DNA from: Curvularia sp. ZM96
Lineage: Eukaryota > Ascomycota > Dothideomycetes > Pleosporales > Pleosporaceae
DNA length: 64,000 nucleotides
Reading direction: 5' to 3'
NCBI GenBank assembly: GCA_022457065.1
Contig: JAJGBQ010000002.1
Location: 1,178,001 to 1,242,000, forward strand
Positions 1-12,024 of this stretch are shown piece after piece; position 1 is the first letter of the stretch, and each line of letters opens with the position of its first letter. Both the position numbers and the translations under genes were made by a program. The notes beneath the pieces are model-generated. The model was not told the DNA's origin. It ran no database searches and was given only the letters and a program-made list of their open reading frames with translations.

Positions 1-167
1 TTATATGAAAGTCTTGCCTCAATCTTCCCCATCGCCGCACCTGATACCGTTTTCCAATCGAAAGCTGCATTGAACCTGAATCACAATACTAAACTTCACT
101 AAACGGCCACGAAACGCAACTTAAAATTCAAAAAGCCTTAATATATATTCATCGAGAAATAAACAAG

Positions 168-704
168 ATGTCCGGTAAAAACGAACAAGGCAGCATCGAC
201 GTCAAACAAAGAAATGGTACACTCATGTTGCCCCCTTACACCACCTTACAACCCTCTCTAACATGATCCTCAGTCCTCAACGCCCCGCTCCACAAACACT
301 CCTCCGAACGCTCTGCCCCATCCTCCCTCCCTTCTAACCTCTCCACCGGCACCTGCAGCAGCAACAACCCCATCGCCGCCATCCTCACCAACTCCTTCCT
401 CGACTTCAGCACCTCCCTCGGCACTGACTTGCGCAAAGTCGGTCTCGAGCCCGGCCAACGCGTCTGCCTCGAAGCCTCCATGTGGAAAAGCGCTGCTGAC
501 AAGGGGATCGGCGATGTTCCGAGAGTGAAGCTGGAGGCGACGCATGTCAAGGCGCTGAATAGCGTGGGCTTGGATGTGTTGAAGAGGTGGGCGGCGGAGC
601 CGGAGTTGGAGGGGAAGAGGGATCGTGTTATTAAGCCTGGGGAGGGCACGGCGAGGTGGGCGAGGGAGAGTGGGGATATTGGGGCCAAGGATCCACGGTC
701 GTAG
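168..704 (+). CDS. DUF2237 family protein (159 aa, two exons)
   Basis: Exons 168-216 and 274-704 are joined across a 57-nt GT-AG intron (acceptor CCTCAG at 268-273) and give 159 residues. The join restores the block RNVLNAPLHKHS. It is followed by LTNSFLDFSTSLGTDLRKVG, PGQRVCLEASMW and LEATHVKALNSVGLDVLKRW, which match the layout of the bacterial/eukaryotic DUF2237 family (short N-terminal NVLG-P-L motif, FLDFS-x-GNDL, PGDRWCLCASRW, LEATH-KAL). The biochemical role of the family is unknown. The usual cysteine pair in the WCLC motif is reduced here to VCLE, and the family's GCC-like segment reads TCSSNN, so cysteine-based chemistry or metal binding may be lost. The start is the first ATG of the exon that splices in frame. 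An AT-rich TATA-like stretch lies just upstream at 139-150. Confidence 0.82.
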
Positions 705-1368
705 GAGTGCGTGGACAAGGGTGTATAATATAAGTGAACTTATGTATTTTAGTATCTTAATATGTTGAGGGTTGAGATTAAAAAGTATGTCAAGTGACGC
801 ATTATTCAAAGAAAAGGATCAAATGATGGCAGGCAACACTTAGTGATTCTGTGTGGCGGCCATCAGTCAACGACAATACTTTTCTTGCCAGCAAAAATTA
901 TGGTAAATCATAGTTATCAATATTTTTCGCTACGTACCCATGAAGAGCAGCAAACAGCTCGTTAGCATAACAAACCATCATTCGAAGAAAACTAGACATA
1001 CTATGGTCATCACGACCAGAATAAACGAGACATTTTCATTTAGTTCTCGGGAGAGACAAGGTCCTTGTGAGCAAAGATGAACCGGTAAATAACAATGGGT
1101 CAGTTTGCACAACCAGAACAAAGTGACACCGTGCGATTTTTGTTCAGAAATCATTGAATTCCATGTTGCCGACAAGGTTCTGTTCCATCGAACCAACATT
1201 TCATGCATTAGTTACAGAAAATATATCATATCTTTTTTTGTTTCATACACATCCCTTCTTTGAGCTCTCTATCTGCGAAATCCAAACATATATGCAAGTC
1301 GCTCAAGCGCCATTAAAATGCAAAAACACACTTAATGCTCAACTCTTATTCGGAAAAACAGCGCACTC
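705..1368. other. intergenic, convergent 3' ends
   Basis: This spacer lies between two convergent genes (DUF2237 protein and hexose transporter). It is AT-rich, with scattered stops in all frames. I see no RNA gene or repeat. Confidence 0.6.
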
Positions 1369-3187
1369 TTAGACTTGAATCTCGTTCCTCTCGGCAGGCT
1401 CCAAGATGCCGCCGCGGGTACCGCTCTGTTCAGCCTTGCTGAAGGAACGGCCACCAGGGCCCATGTGCAGACGGTCGGTGTCGACGAGACCGTCCTTCTG
1501 GAGGGTGGATGGGTCCCACTTGCTGCTCGTGATGGGGTTGACGTGCAGGACGTACATGGTGTCGATCTCTTCGAGGGAGCGGCCCTTGGTCTCGATCATG
1601 AAGAAGTACACGATGAAGAAGAGGATGACAAGGGAGACGGCAAAGACGAGACCGTAGAAGTAGTCGATGCGTTTGGTGATCATAGTGGAGCAGAAAGAGA
1701 TGATGAAGTTGAAAAGCCAGTTGGAAGCAGTCTAGAAAGCGTGTTAGTAAATTGTAGAGCGAGGGAAGTCTAGACATGAACTTACGGCAAGACCCATACA
1801 GGTAGCACGGTAGCGGGCAGGGTAGAGCTCTCCGACAATGGCCCAGACAAGAGGTCCCCAGGTGGTGGCGAAAGCAGCAATGAACAGGCAGGTAAAGACA
1901 ATCATGATGTTTCCGGCCTGGGGGGTGCTGAGAGGGTTCGCGTGGTCGAGCTGGTACTGGCCAATGAAGGAGTAGATGAAGAGGCAAACAGCCATCCAAG
2001 CAGCGCCAACCATCATAGCCTTGCGGCGGCCGACATTCTCGACAATCCAGAGACCACCAATGGTAGCAACGACGTTGACAGTTCCGAGGATAATGGAAGT
2101 GACGTAAGAGTTGCTAAGACCAGTGGCGGCGAAGATGGTTGTGCCGTAGTAGAAGAAGTAGTTGGCACCGGTAAGTTGCTGACCAGCCTGGAGAACCATT
2201 CCGAGCAGAGTGCGGTACAGCATACGAGGACCAGTGAAGATCTCATACCATGGGTGATCACCACCGGCGGCTTCAGCCTCGAGCTTCTCCTGAATCTCGG
2301 CAATCTCAGCATCGATGAAGGCGCTGTGGGGGTCGACACCGTTCAGGCGAGCCATGTTTGCGCGAGCATCCTCGACATTGCCCTTGCGGTATGCGTAACG
2401 GGGCGACTCTGGGAGGAGCAGGATAGTGGTGCCGAGAAGGATAGCCCAGAGCGCAGACAGACCGTTGGGAATACGCCATTGGGCGCTGTTGGTGTAGCTC
2501 TTCTCGGTGCCATAGTTGACCATGTACGCAGTCCAGATACCGAGCGTAATGAACAGCTGGTAAGAGGAGACAGTGGCACCACGGATACGCTTGGGGATAG
2601 ACTCGGACTGGTACATGGGTACGACGGTTGAAAGAGCTCCGATACCAAGACCAGCAGCGAATCGACCCATTGCGAACTGAACCCAGACATCCTTGCTAGT
2701 GATCTCAATAATCACACCGATGATATAGAAGAAGGCGGAGAAGGAGATGGTAAGACGACGACCGAAGGTGTCAGCAAGAGGAGCTGAGCCCAAGCATCCG
2801 AAAAGAGTACCGACGCTATTTGATGATTAGAGGCAATCCCCGAGTTCTCTTAATTGAAACTTACGCCAGGAGACCGACAATAGCACCCGAGCGAACGGGT
2901 GAGAACTCGCCGTTGTCGCCAAAGCGGTCCTTGAAATCATTCATCTCGAGGAAACCGGAGATCTGTCCGGACTCGTAACCGAACATGAAACCACCAATAC
3001 TGGCGACAGCACCAAGGATGATGGCGATGGCGGGGACTCGGCCCTTTGGCTCGATGTCTGCAGCATGCATGGCATCGGAGTTTCCCCTGGCTGGTGTGCC
3101 AGCGGGAGTGACGCTTTCAGGAGTACCCTTTTCAGGGACTCCGTCAGCCTTAGCCTTCTTGTTGAAGAATCGCGAGAAGGCTGGCAT
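1369..3187 (-). CDS. MFS hexose/sugar transporter (571 aa, three exons)
   Basis: Exons 3187-2865, 2815-1786 and 1731-1369 give 571 residues, a normal length for fungal sugar porters. Both introns are about 50 nt with GTAAGT-type donors. Family signatures are present: GRRLTIS after TM2, the GR-x3-GxGxG-x6-P-x-Y-x-SE-x2-P-x3-RG block (GRFAAGLGIG to PKRIRG), PESPRY in the central loop, QQLTGANYFFYYG in TM7, ENVGRRKAMM, and ETKGRSLEEID after TM12. It should be a plasma-membrane, proton-coupled hexose transporter of the Hxt/Mst type. The substrate cannot be read from sequence. The N-terminal 45 residues are polar and cytoplasmic. A pair of CreA-like sites lies about 200 bp upstream, which fits carbon-catabolite control (inference). 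The protein is intact, with nothing unusual. Confidence 0.94.
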
Positions 3188-5843
3188 GTTGGAAGTTGGT
3201 TATTAAAGATATATTCAGAAGTTGGTTAATTAAATAATAGCTGGTCCGCAGCTAGGAGTGGGCTTCTCGAGGAGACTGAGCTGGAGAGAAGCTGGAGAAG
3301 AGGAGACCAGTGTGGATTTAGAGGGGAGGCTGAACCGTAATAAATAGCGAAAGTACGCGGAGACGGGGTTCAAAAAGCCTATTGACAGTGGAGCCCCAGT
3401 GTCAGGTTCATCTGCGTGTCCACAAGACCAACATTTTCCAGAACGCCCTAGGCATGGAGGCGAGAGGAGACACACTCGCACGAGCCCGGAGAAGACGGGG
3501 CAGGTGATGACACCGCATTCCCAGTCTGGAGCTGTACATGGGGCAGCCTCTCACGAGAGAGCTTCAAGCGGAGGTCTGCCGGTCGTAAAATTTCTTAACC
3601 GCTCAACATCGGACAGCAGTTGGACGCCATGATGCACGGACATTGGTAGCGTAGTGATCGGCCCACCGAGGGTGTTGCACCTGAACGCTACGTCTTTCGT
3701 TTCGCAGTTAGCGCTCGAATGACAATGCAAGGCACGAACTGTGCCGACCAATTCGAGTGACGAAACAAACTGCCAGTGTGTGTATAGTCTTCCACTCTTG
3801 GTGATAAGGACAGTGATGAGCGAAACCAGTCGACCGTTACGACCGTTACGACCGTCTAGTCTGTCAGTGGTGTCGCCCGTCACTCCAATTAGACAATGTG
3901 AGCCATTGGTTCTGCAGTCGGTACCAGGGTTTAGACGCGTCTGTTGTTGGGATGAGGCGACCAAGTGGCTCCGATGACATAACACGCTGCAGGAAAAGTG
4001 GCGTGCACAGACCCGACGGCACGGATAGCTACCGCAGAGCCTCAATCATTCGTCCAACGTCGGAATCGGAAGCCCGGCAATGCGCTAGAAAGTGGTTCGA
4101 GCCATGGGTATCGTTTTTGTGCGACTAATGCAGTCAACATGCTGCATCCGGTGCAGAGGTGGACCAGTTCGCCACAATTTCTCCAAATGGTGTCCTTTCG
4201 ACTGGCACCCTGTGGATCGTTTGCTGCATGTTTATCATCGTACAGCGGCGTGGGGTAAAGGATCGCAGCAGTTAATCACAAACCCGCGAAATATCGCTTT
4301 CCTGGAAGAAATAGCAGCTCAATCGCAACAATGCCATTGCGAGACCATTGCAGCTGCCCAGACGCGCGCCGGTCTTGGCCGACGAATGGTGAAAACTTCA
4401 TCTCCGACTCCGAGGTTGCAGCGCTAGCGGCCCGCTTCGCTTCATCAAGAAGAAAAACCTCAAGCAAGGTTCCTGAAGATTTCGCAAAAAGAGGGTCATA
4501 GTGGGGCCTGGTGACCGCATGGCGGGGCGAGTATCGTGACAATTGCCGGTATCCAGGTCATGGTCCCTGGAGTAAAATTTGAGTCCGGCAAATGTTCGGG
4601 GTGACCGATGGGGGACCTGGAGACAGGTACGGCAGTGTGGGATGATGGATTTTTTCTGCGCAGAGGTGGAGTGCCCCGTGGCATGTCTCCAGATATTACT
4701 GTGATGGTCAGCCCAGTTCTCGCGTGCGCAACCGCGGAGACAGATAGCGGGGGATTGGGTGAGTGTCGTCAGAATGTGGGCAGCTTTTGGGACCTACCAT
4801 GGCGTGACAGAAGGCTCCCAACCTTATTACTAGCCGATGTGTTGCATGCGACAAAAGCACATGATATTTCTGTTCTGCTGTGCCAACTATATTGGCTAGA
4901 ATTTCAAGAGTGCCAAACAGCTGTGATCCCCACGGGGTGCAGGGCCTCTTATAAGATTTCGTTCGGAGTCCATTCTCCCGTATGTGGAGATTCGCAACAA
5001 AAGGGAGGCGCTGATCAACCAATGAATGTTACGGTCCCGTGACGGTGCAGCCGACAGCCGTTTCTTTTGCCTAATGAACCGCTTCTTCTGAAGTCATTTG
5101 GCCCTATGCCTGCGTCGCTCATGACCAAGACTTTCCGCTTGTCGGGTGGTATCCTGTTTTAGGTAAAGGCTCAGGCCAACCCCAGTGAGGGTCGTTACGC
5201 TGTGATTGTTGCGAAGAAGCTACGAAAGTGATATAACCACCAGGAAAGCGAGGGGGTAGGTTTGTATCTGAGCGTCACCTAGCGAGCAATGCGCTTTGTA
5301 CTTTTTTCGAAGGTAAATAGTAGAGGAAACACCGTGCCTTTGAGCTGCTTCGCGTGGAGCGCAATGGGGTGTGGAGATGGAGCTCTGGGGTAATGCGGAT
5401 TAGTTGATGCCAAGCGACGCTAATTACGAGATGACTGCAAGCCATACACGTCTCGATGCATCTATTGTCCTTCCGGCATGGCATCTGTGCGCAAATTGAA
5501 TCAAGGCAACGTACGCTGAAGGCTGTGTCAAATCTGATTTCTAAATATCTACGATCAATTTATGGCTCGTCTATGATCTGTTGTTCTAGGAGCTCTCTGT
5601 CCATAGGCTGTGTAGTGCTGGTTCGAATGCGACCTCAAAGCCTTGGGATTTATCTGTCTACTACGATCAAAGGTCATATTTGCCCTAGGCTTCATCCTCT
5701 GTTCCCTCTGATCAGTGCGCATCGGCTGTCAGATTCCTAAGCCCCACTTTTCGAATGCTTCTACCATACCGATTTCTACCCTTCATCATTCAGTCACTTT
5801 AACCGATAACATTCTTTTGCCTTCCCCCTTCAAAGTCTCCTGT
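3188..5843. other. 2.6-kb gene-free spacer
   Basis: Apart from the transporter promoter (about 3190-3450), no open frame here has coding character or splice-joinable neighbours. A small triplicated GACCGTTAC-type repeat occurs at about 3834-3857. I see no tRNA A/B boxes in correct spacing and no inverted repeats typical of a transposon. Confidence 0.5.
3388..3399. promoter_or_regulatory. adjacent CreA-like sites GTGGAG/CCCCAG
   Basis: GTGGAG (3388-3393, plus strand) directly abuts CCCCAG (3394-3399), which reads CTGGGG on the minus strand. Both fit the CreA consensus SYGGRG in inverted arrangement. They lie about 200 bp before the ATG of the sugar transporter. CreA control of such genes is established in Aspergillus. 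Function here is inferred, and single sites are common by chance. Confidence 0.3.
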
Positions 5844-8415
5844 TCATTGTGTCGATTCCCCCAAGTCCTTAGGATCAACTACTTCGATGTCCGTTGTGAT
5901 CCCAACTTCCTTTTTAAAGCGCGACAGCCAGACCGGAAAGTCGGCAGGAGTCTGGTTCCATGGGTCGTCACCGTCATACATGATCCAGCGCGCTTGGTGC
6001 TGTATCTCCTCATCAGATGGTACATGGCAATTTGGATTCTTGGGTGATAGGGTGGATGCCGCCCAACGTCTCATATCGAGGTCGAAGATGCGGTAAAAGT
6101 TTGTGTCATCGGGAAGTAGCGTTCGCAGGGGGCCGTTAGTGTGGGGTTTAGTAGTTGGCGAAGATATGGCAGGAGTAGTTTCTGAGAATGCTGGAAGTGG
6201 CTTGAAGAAGTCTTGTGTCTGCTGAGAGGGGTTTGGCATGTCTAATCCTGATCCCACGACATCCAGATGAGGCGACTGTGTCCACGATGAACCAGGCCAC
6301 GCACCGGTTGTAGCTGCCAAAGGAACTCCAGTGGTCTCCGCTTCATCAAATATCGATGCCCGTTGCTTGAAATTCGACAACCAATTGGTCGCCGAGTAAA
6401 TGCCCTTTACGACCCAGTTGGCAAACACGTCCGAGGGTGTGCTCGATTCTTGTTCCATATGTCTCACAATCTGACATGCTTCGTTGTGCAATTGTGCATC
6501 ATTGGGCACAGACCCTGCTTGTATTTGCTCCATAACAAAATTGAGAAGCCGTGATTCCATAGGGCAATGCTCAAACAAATGACCCTTTGCGTTGATCTTC
6601 AACGGAAAATGTCGGCTTTCACGGGCTGATCGCATTGGCTGGAATCTAGCGCGTTCAGTTAAAGCCGGAGATGACATGACAAGATCACACAACCAAGATG
6701 CTTGGTGCTGTCTCTCCGTTTCTGGGGAGCACATGGCAGAGTTGGCCTCGGCAGCAAAGATGATTCGGCAAGCCTCAAGCTGTATGGAATCATTGTCAGG
6801 TAAGTGCCCGTTCTCATCGAAGTACCGCTGGATGAAGAATTCAGTCTCGATTTTGAGTAGCTCATACGCGTTTGGCGGGGTACCCCATGATGGATCGCTG
6901 CCTTTCATAGGTATCAGCGTGCCTCTTTCCCATTCTATGAGATCTGCTAGTTGGTCAGCTCATGTGCAGAGTGGAGTGTAGTCAGATATTTCCGTACCTG
7001 GGGGCATCGCCGTCTCCAACAAAGGCTCAATAAAACCATCAAAGCCCCAGTCCCCTTGCCAGCTGGCCATGGTCGTGCCAGATTTGAAATGATCCGCGAG
7101 ATGATCAGTCCTTTCCAGCCAAGTCTTCATTACAATGCCGCAGAATCCGCACCTCGACCGGACATCGGGTATAGGCAGCATCCAAGAAGACATTGACCAC
7201 TCCAAAAACTCGACTCCATGGACCAACCGCAAATGCTGCACTAGGTGGTCTTTCCGGTGAAATGTCCTTTCACGAAGATTGCGCTCCTGGCATGCTGAGT
7301 AGTGGTGCGCCTCGATATGAGTATCGTCGGGTGCAGTCTTTCCGCAAAAGACACAACATTGTTCTTCCGGGTTATCCTTGGTAGAGCGAGGACCATTTAG
7401 TCCACATATCCATCTTTCGAGTGGCAAATGCAGCGATTTCTCGTGCCTCTGCCAATCATACTTCGTTCTAAATACCTCTGTGCAGAATGTACATTGGTAA
7501 GGCATAAGGAATGAAGTGGTAACTGGTTCTTTCTCCAGCCGACGTCGCCTGCTAGCCCGTTTCCTGCGTGGTGCACGGCGCATTTTTAACGAAGTCTGAG
7601 ACCCGGAAGAGCAGTGACCCGAGAATTCACTTGATTGCGATGTTCTGGTACTGCTTGCTGAGGACCTCGCGTAGGGTGATTGCCACGACTGGACATGGTC
7701 AGTGTCTCCAGTACCATCTTCTCCTGAGATGAATTAGTAACAGGTAAGTGAACTGGAAGTTTTATAGCTTGAGTGTAAGAAAGAACTTACGGGATGTGGA
7801 GGCCATGGCTCGGGCAATGTCACTCGCAGCAGCGGGTTCATGCTCAGGGGGCGACTCTACCCATCTCTGCATTGGATCCTTGTAATCCAGAGAACTTCTA
7901 ACTGCAGGAGTACCAGGCCGTTGGATTATGTCTATGGGAGACGTAGCCTTCTCGCGGGCTTGAGGCGATCCTGCGCGTACACTTTGGACCTTCCCCCGTC
8001 GCCGCGCGTTGGCAAACCAGTTTGTAAGTTGTGCTTTATTGAGTCCGGTTCTATTTTGTAGAACGAGCATCTCATTTTCGTTTGGGTATGGGTGCTGCTG
8101 GTGAACCGCAAGCCAATCTTTCAAAGTACGGATGACTTCTCTTGAAAAACGACTTCCCAGCTTGGGTCTCAAGATAGCAGGACTGGGCGGGAAGGGCGAT
8201 GAGGAGGCAGTTGAGTTATTTGAAAAGTCCTGGAAGGCTGACTCCGACATGTAGTGATTGTTGAAATGAGAAGGAGCAGTATTCGCTGCTATCAGCGCTT
8301 CGGACAAGTCAGCGTAGATGCCATCGTTGAATCCATGGTCCAGATTGGTGTGGCTATTCTGGAGGGAAAAGAAGAGGTCTAGATCACCCGTAGAAACCCT
8401 AGATCCCTTGTTCAT
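5844..8415 (-). CDS. TALE homeodomain + C2H2 zinc-finger transcription factor (817 aa)
   Basis: Exons 8415-7791, 7723-6998 and 6946-5844 splice in frame to 817 residues. Residues about 88-142 are a homeodomain with the TALE three-residue extension (HPYP, 108-111) and the recognition helix WFANARRR (133-140). A very basic stretch at about 257-272 is a likely nuclear localisation signal. It is followed by C2H2-type fingers: C286/C289-H302/H307, then a CVFC...H-type finger ending HLVQHLRLVH, and CGFC...HLADH. The C-terminal part is not a known fold to me. It repeats a W-x-x-N/D-x-P-x-D-x2-V/L-x-L-like polar pattern and is probably regulatory. This homeobox-C2H2 architecture is known in filamentous ascomycetes, where homeobox regulators control conidiation and development. 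The exact target role here is unknown. The last intron has two possible acceptors 3 nt apart (exon start 6946 or 6943), differing by one Ala. Confidence 0.86.
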
Positions 8416-9333
8416 AGCGACAGTAACTCGAGTACAGTGACGGCATATCGATCGGAGGAGACGTTGCGGGGTGGGCCATTAGTAGAAGTTCAAGGGCACG
8501 CTAGGTGGAGTCTTGAGCTAACTAGAAGGGGATAGCGCACATGTCAAGTACGCCTTGTAGAAGAGCTAGCCGGATAGTTGGCCGATGGTGGAAGTTAACC
8601 ATGAACAAGGCGAAAGGATGTATGATGAAATCCTCAGACTGAATGGCATGGGGGCATGTCTTTCTATCTAGCAATATGAAGGGACATGTCCTGAAGCTAT
8701 TTTTTCATCTTACTCCCGCAATGCAGATTACACAAGCTGCGATTGCAAAAGATGTTTACAAGTTGGCGGTGTGGGGTAAATAAGTAACAGGCTTGGATTG
8801 TGGGTGGGCATGATGTTAGCAAGTAACTGCGATGTCGGACTAACGAAAAGACGGCTCTTTACATCTCAACTCAAGTACTCCGCGCAACCTTTTTCAGTCA
8901 TTCGTCTCATTCAGAACGCTGCTAAGGTACAATACTATCACATTGTCTCACATATTGTGTACTACATACTCGTAAACATGAACTAACTTTATTGTCCAGA
9001 ATGCCTGAACGGAGGCATACATCGCTACACGTGATACATCATATCTGCTTCGTGATCCATAGAGCTTTCGCGCCCTATATTAGGACGCTGCCTCCTGAAC
9101 GCCAGGTGCTAGAAAACATCATCATATTATGGTACAAGACCCGAATAAGAGAAACTGCGAAACGTAAGAAAATGACGAGCAAAAGACCCGAAAGGAAACG
9201 GGTGGGGTATCGGTTATGTATCGGTGGTGTGCCTGACAGCTGTGGCTGCTTATGGTGCTGTCGGAGGTAGGATTTGTGGGTAGACGAGAGGAGCATGGAA
9301 GCCATGCCAGGCAAACTTGTAGTACCAGTTTAT
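8416..9333. other. intergenic, shared upstream/downstream spacer
   Basis: This holds the promoter side of the homeobox regulator (8416 onward) and the 3' side of the small membrane protein. Only short frames without coding character are present. Confidence 0.5.
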
Positions 9334-9381
9334 CTAGGTATGTTAGTATAACATGTAGTCTCAGCATAGACATCTAGCCAC

Positions 9382-9981
9382 TTACCGATATCTCCGGCTT
9401 CCTCTCCTCTCACGATAATCTTCGTGTTCCTCAATGACCTCGACGACATTGTCGCCGGGTACGCGATGTCGGTCTTCCACAACGATGCTCCTCGCCCTCA
9501 CAGGCTGCCTCCTCTCTTCGACAATAACCTGCGACCGGCCGCCTGATGTCCTCGGGCTCCTACTGATTTCGCGTACTTCGGAGCGGCGACGTGACGACCG
9601 AGCTCCGTGGGAATTTCGGCGCGGCCTGCGTACTACAATCTCCTCTTCACCCGCCATGGCTGTCCTGGTTCCACTTCCCCGCGAGGAACTCACGAGTGAC
9701 TGCAGCAGCCAGCATATCAGGAGAAAACCAGCGACACTACCCAGGACAATGCCGACAACTGTGCCGGGCTCTGGTCCTGACAGGTCGTAGTAGGTGGGTA
9801 TTATGCCTTGTTGGGTGTAGATTACGTTCTGGCGCTTGGCCATGGACGCTGCCTTGGGCGCATCGAAGGCGATTGCAGGCGCGTCCATGAGAGGCTGTCG
9901 AGGCGTTAGAACGGCGTGGCGGGCCGCCTTGCTGTCTATTTGCGCCGCAAGGGCATCCAGCTGTGGGTGGAAAGCCGGCAT
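9382..9981 (-). CDS. small single-pass membrane protein with Arg-rich tail (199 aa)
   Basis: An uninterrupted frame of 199 residues. There is no cleavable signal peptide. One hydrophobic segment at about 74-96 (TVVGIVLGSVAGFLLICWLL) follows a short polar, outside-type N-terminus. The following 100 residues are cytoplasmic-type and Arg/Ser-rich (RRPRRN, SSRRRSE, SRSPRT), then acidic and Arg-rich, ending RRGSRRYR. This layout (short ectodomain, one TM, basic disordered tail) is common among uncharacterised ascomycete membrane proteins; I recognise no named domain. The last codon straddles a good donor GTAAGT (9385-9380), with TACTAAC and CCTAG downstream (acceptor ending 9334). Splicing would give CGA-TAA instead of CGG-TAA, so the protein is the same either way. 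Confidence 0.6.
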   Translation of the reverse strand: MPAFHPQLDALAAQIDSKAARHAVLTPRQPLMDAPAIAFDAPKAASMAKRQNVIYTQQGIIPTYYDLSGPEPGTVVGIVLGSVAGFLLICWLLQSLVSSSRGSGTRTAMAGEEEIVVRRPRRNSHGARSSRRRSEVREISRSPRTSGGRSQVIVEERRQPVRARSIVVEDRHRVPGDNVVEVIEEHEDYRERRGSRRYR

Positions 9982-12024
9982 AGTAGGAATTGACGGTATG
10001 CGACGCTGCAGTGGATTGGTCTTGTTGCGCTTGGGATGTGTTTGGGGCTGGTCGTCCGGGATCGTGTGGACCGGAGAAGCCGGCGGTGTTGTGGGAGACG
10101 TGGATCAACCTGCGATTGCGCTGCACGCAATTGTAAAGAGCGACAGGAGGGGAAACGCAGCTTTGCAAATGTCGAAAACTGGTCCTAGGGGGATGCAAAA
10201 GGAAAACAGGGTCAACAATATGCGGGATTTGACATGGCGCTGCGCTGGTCGACTACGATGGGATGATGCAATTCCGCGGTTTCCTGTGGTGGCTGGGCCC
10301 AATAATAGGGAGGCTGTCTACGGCGACCAGCACTAAACACACCACTGTCAACAACACGACACCAATAATACCGAGGCCAACCCAATACCGCGCGGCTGTG
10401 ACAGCCTAGGCATTTCTTTTTCCCACGTGCGCGCATTTCCCGGTCATCTCCCGACCACCATCCCGTCGACGCCGTGCCATGGGCAGCAGAGAGCACCAAC
10501 AAATGCTCCGCGGGGTTGCGCGCGCCCAAAGCACCATTTCATTTCCAGTCTCCCGCCCAGGACCTTGCGCTATAAAATCCACTAACGGCAGTCGACCTGT
10601 CCTCTTCTTGTTTCTGTTGTCGCCCATTCTGCGTCACTCTCGGAACGCGTGTCCTGCATGCTGACTTGCTACTGGCCGTCGGCGTTGCGCACCGAAGTCA
10701 CAGAGACCGTGTCACGGCCTCACGTGACAGACTGTTTATCCCGCCAGTAGCTATAACGATGCTGGCATTGACCAGGGGCCCACTAGGAGTAGGCGATGAT
10801 TCCTGTATGCGGTTTCTTGCCTGTCTGCGTATATGTCTTGAAATCGATTGGATTCCCTCACTTCAGACGTCTCCCACGCTCCCGAGAACATAAGCTTTAA
10901 CACTTTTGACGCCACAGCTCACGAAACGGCTAAAACGGCTCTTTTGAATACTCTTGAGCAGCCCGGTTCTGCTAACAGTATATCAAAGCTGCGCTTCTGC
11001 GACCTCAATCAACAGATGAGGTGAACAAAGAGTCGGTTTCGACGTTTCACGGCTTCGCCGACCTATATTAGGAAGTTAATTACTACACTAAACCCCCAAA
11101 GCCCCCTCATGTTATTTCGAGGAAGATTAAGTTGGTTTCCTAGAAGTGTTTGCGTCTAGTCCAACGTCCTGAAGTAGTGCTAGGAAATGTGCACGACAAC
11201 CGGTCAGCGTTGCACTACGGCCCACCTTTCACCAGGCAAATATCCACTCCTTCGCTCTTTTCTGAACTTAGAGCGTATTGTAAGTGTCCCACTTAAGCTC
11301 GTCTCCATGAAATTTGCCCAGGTTGCAGTCGCCCTCCATCTCATTGCTTGGTATGGACGGATCAAAACATGTAGACTCGCGACTTGCTGTTCGGGTGACT
11401 AAGCTTTGGTCCAGAGTGTATCGAGAAAGCACAAATGCACAACTACGCCACGATGTCAGTCATCGTGTTATGCATAAGCATGATAGGTTTACCAAACGAC
11501 GAATAGCAATGCAAATCATCACAAGTCCCTGCCCAAGGCACGGCAATGCGTCTTCGTATTCCTGATGTGGCAGCTGGTCCGTTCCACGACAGATCGATCT
11601 CAGAACATCTCCTTTTGATGACATGCTTCAGACTGTCAGGGCGTGAGTAGCATCACCGCTTCTGGAAGGCATTCAAACCCCAGGCTCACACCCAAGATCC
11701 GTGTGAGAAACAAATCAGAAGTCATTGGCAGGAGCTGTCAGGCATGATTGTGATGTTTCCTGAGGGGCAAGACACATCGAACCCCACACCGCCAGCGGCT
11801 CTCAAGAGCCCACCACGCCTCTTCCCATTGGACCACCTGTATCGCCCTGGGTCCGGTCTAGAGCCCCGCACTAGCCGCACTTAGCTTCGCGACCCTGGCC
11901 CTGGATCCCCAACTTCCTCATCCTTTTCCCTTTCGAAACCTTTCTTATCCCGGTCAGAAACGCCTCCCTTTACTTAGAGTCGCCTCAATCGCAGAGTGCA
12001 AAAGATCCATTTTGGTACACAACG
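9982..12024. other. 2-kb gene-free spacer
   Basis: This includes the promoter of the small membrane protein and of coactosin. A TATAAAA motif at 10571-10577 has no recognisable gene downstream on either side. CT-rich sequence at about 11800-12000 precedes the coactosin ATG and looks like its 5' leader. There are no coding-like frames. Confidence 0.5.

Noticed and set aside
3834..3857. Triplicated GACCGTTAC as a regulatory array
   Set aside because: Only three imperfect copies, with no known binding consensus and no nearby gene start.
5618..5640. B-box-like GGTTCGAAT suggesting a tRNA
   Set aside because: No A-box at the right spacing and no pairing acceptor stem.
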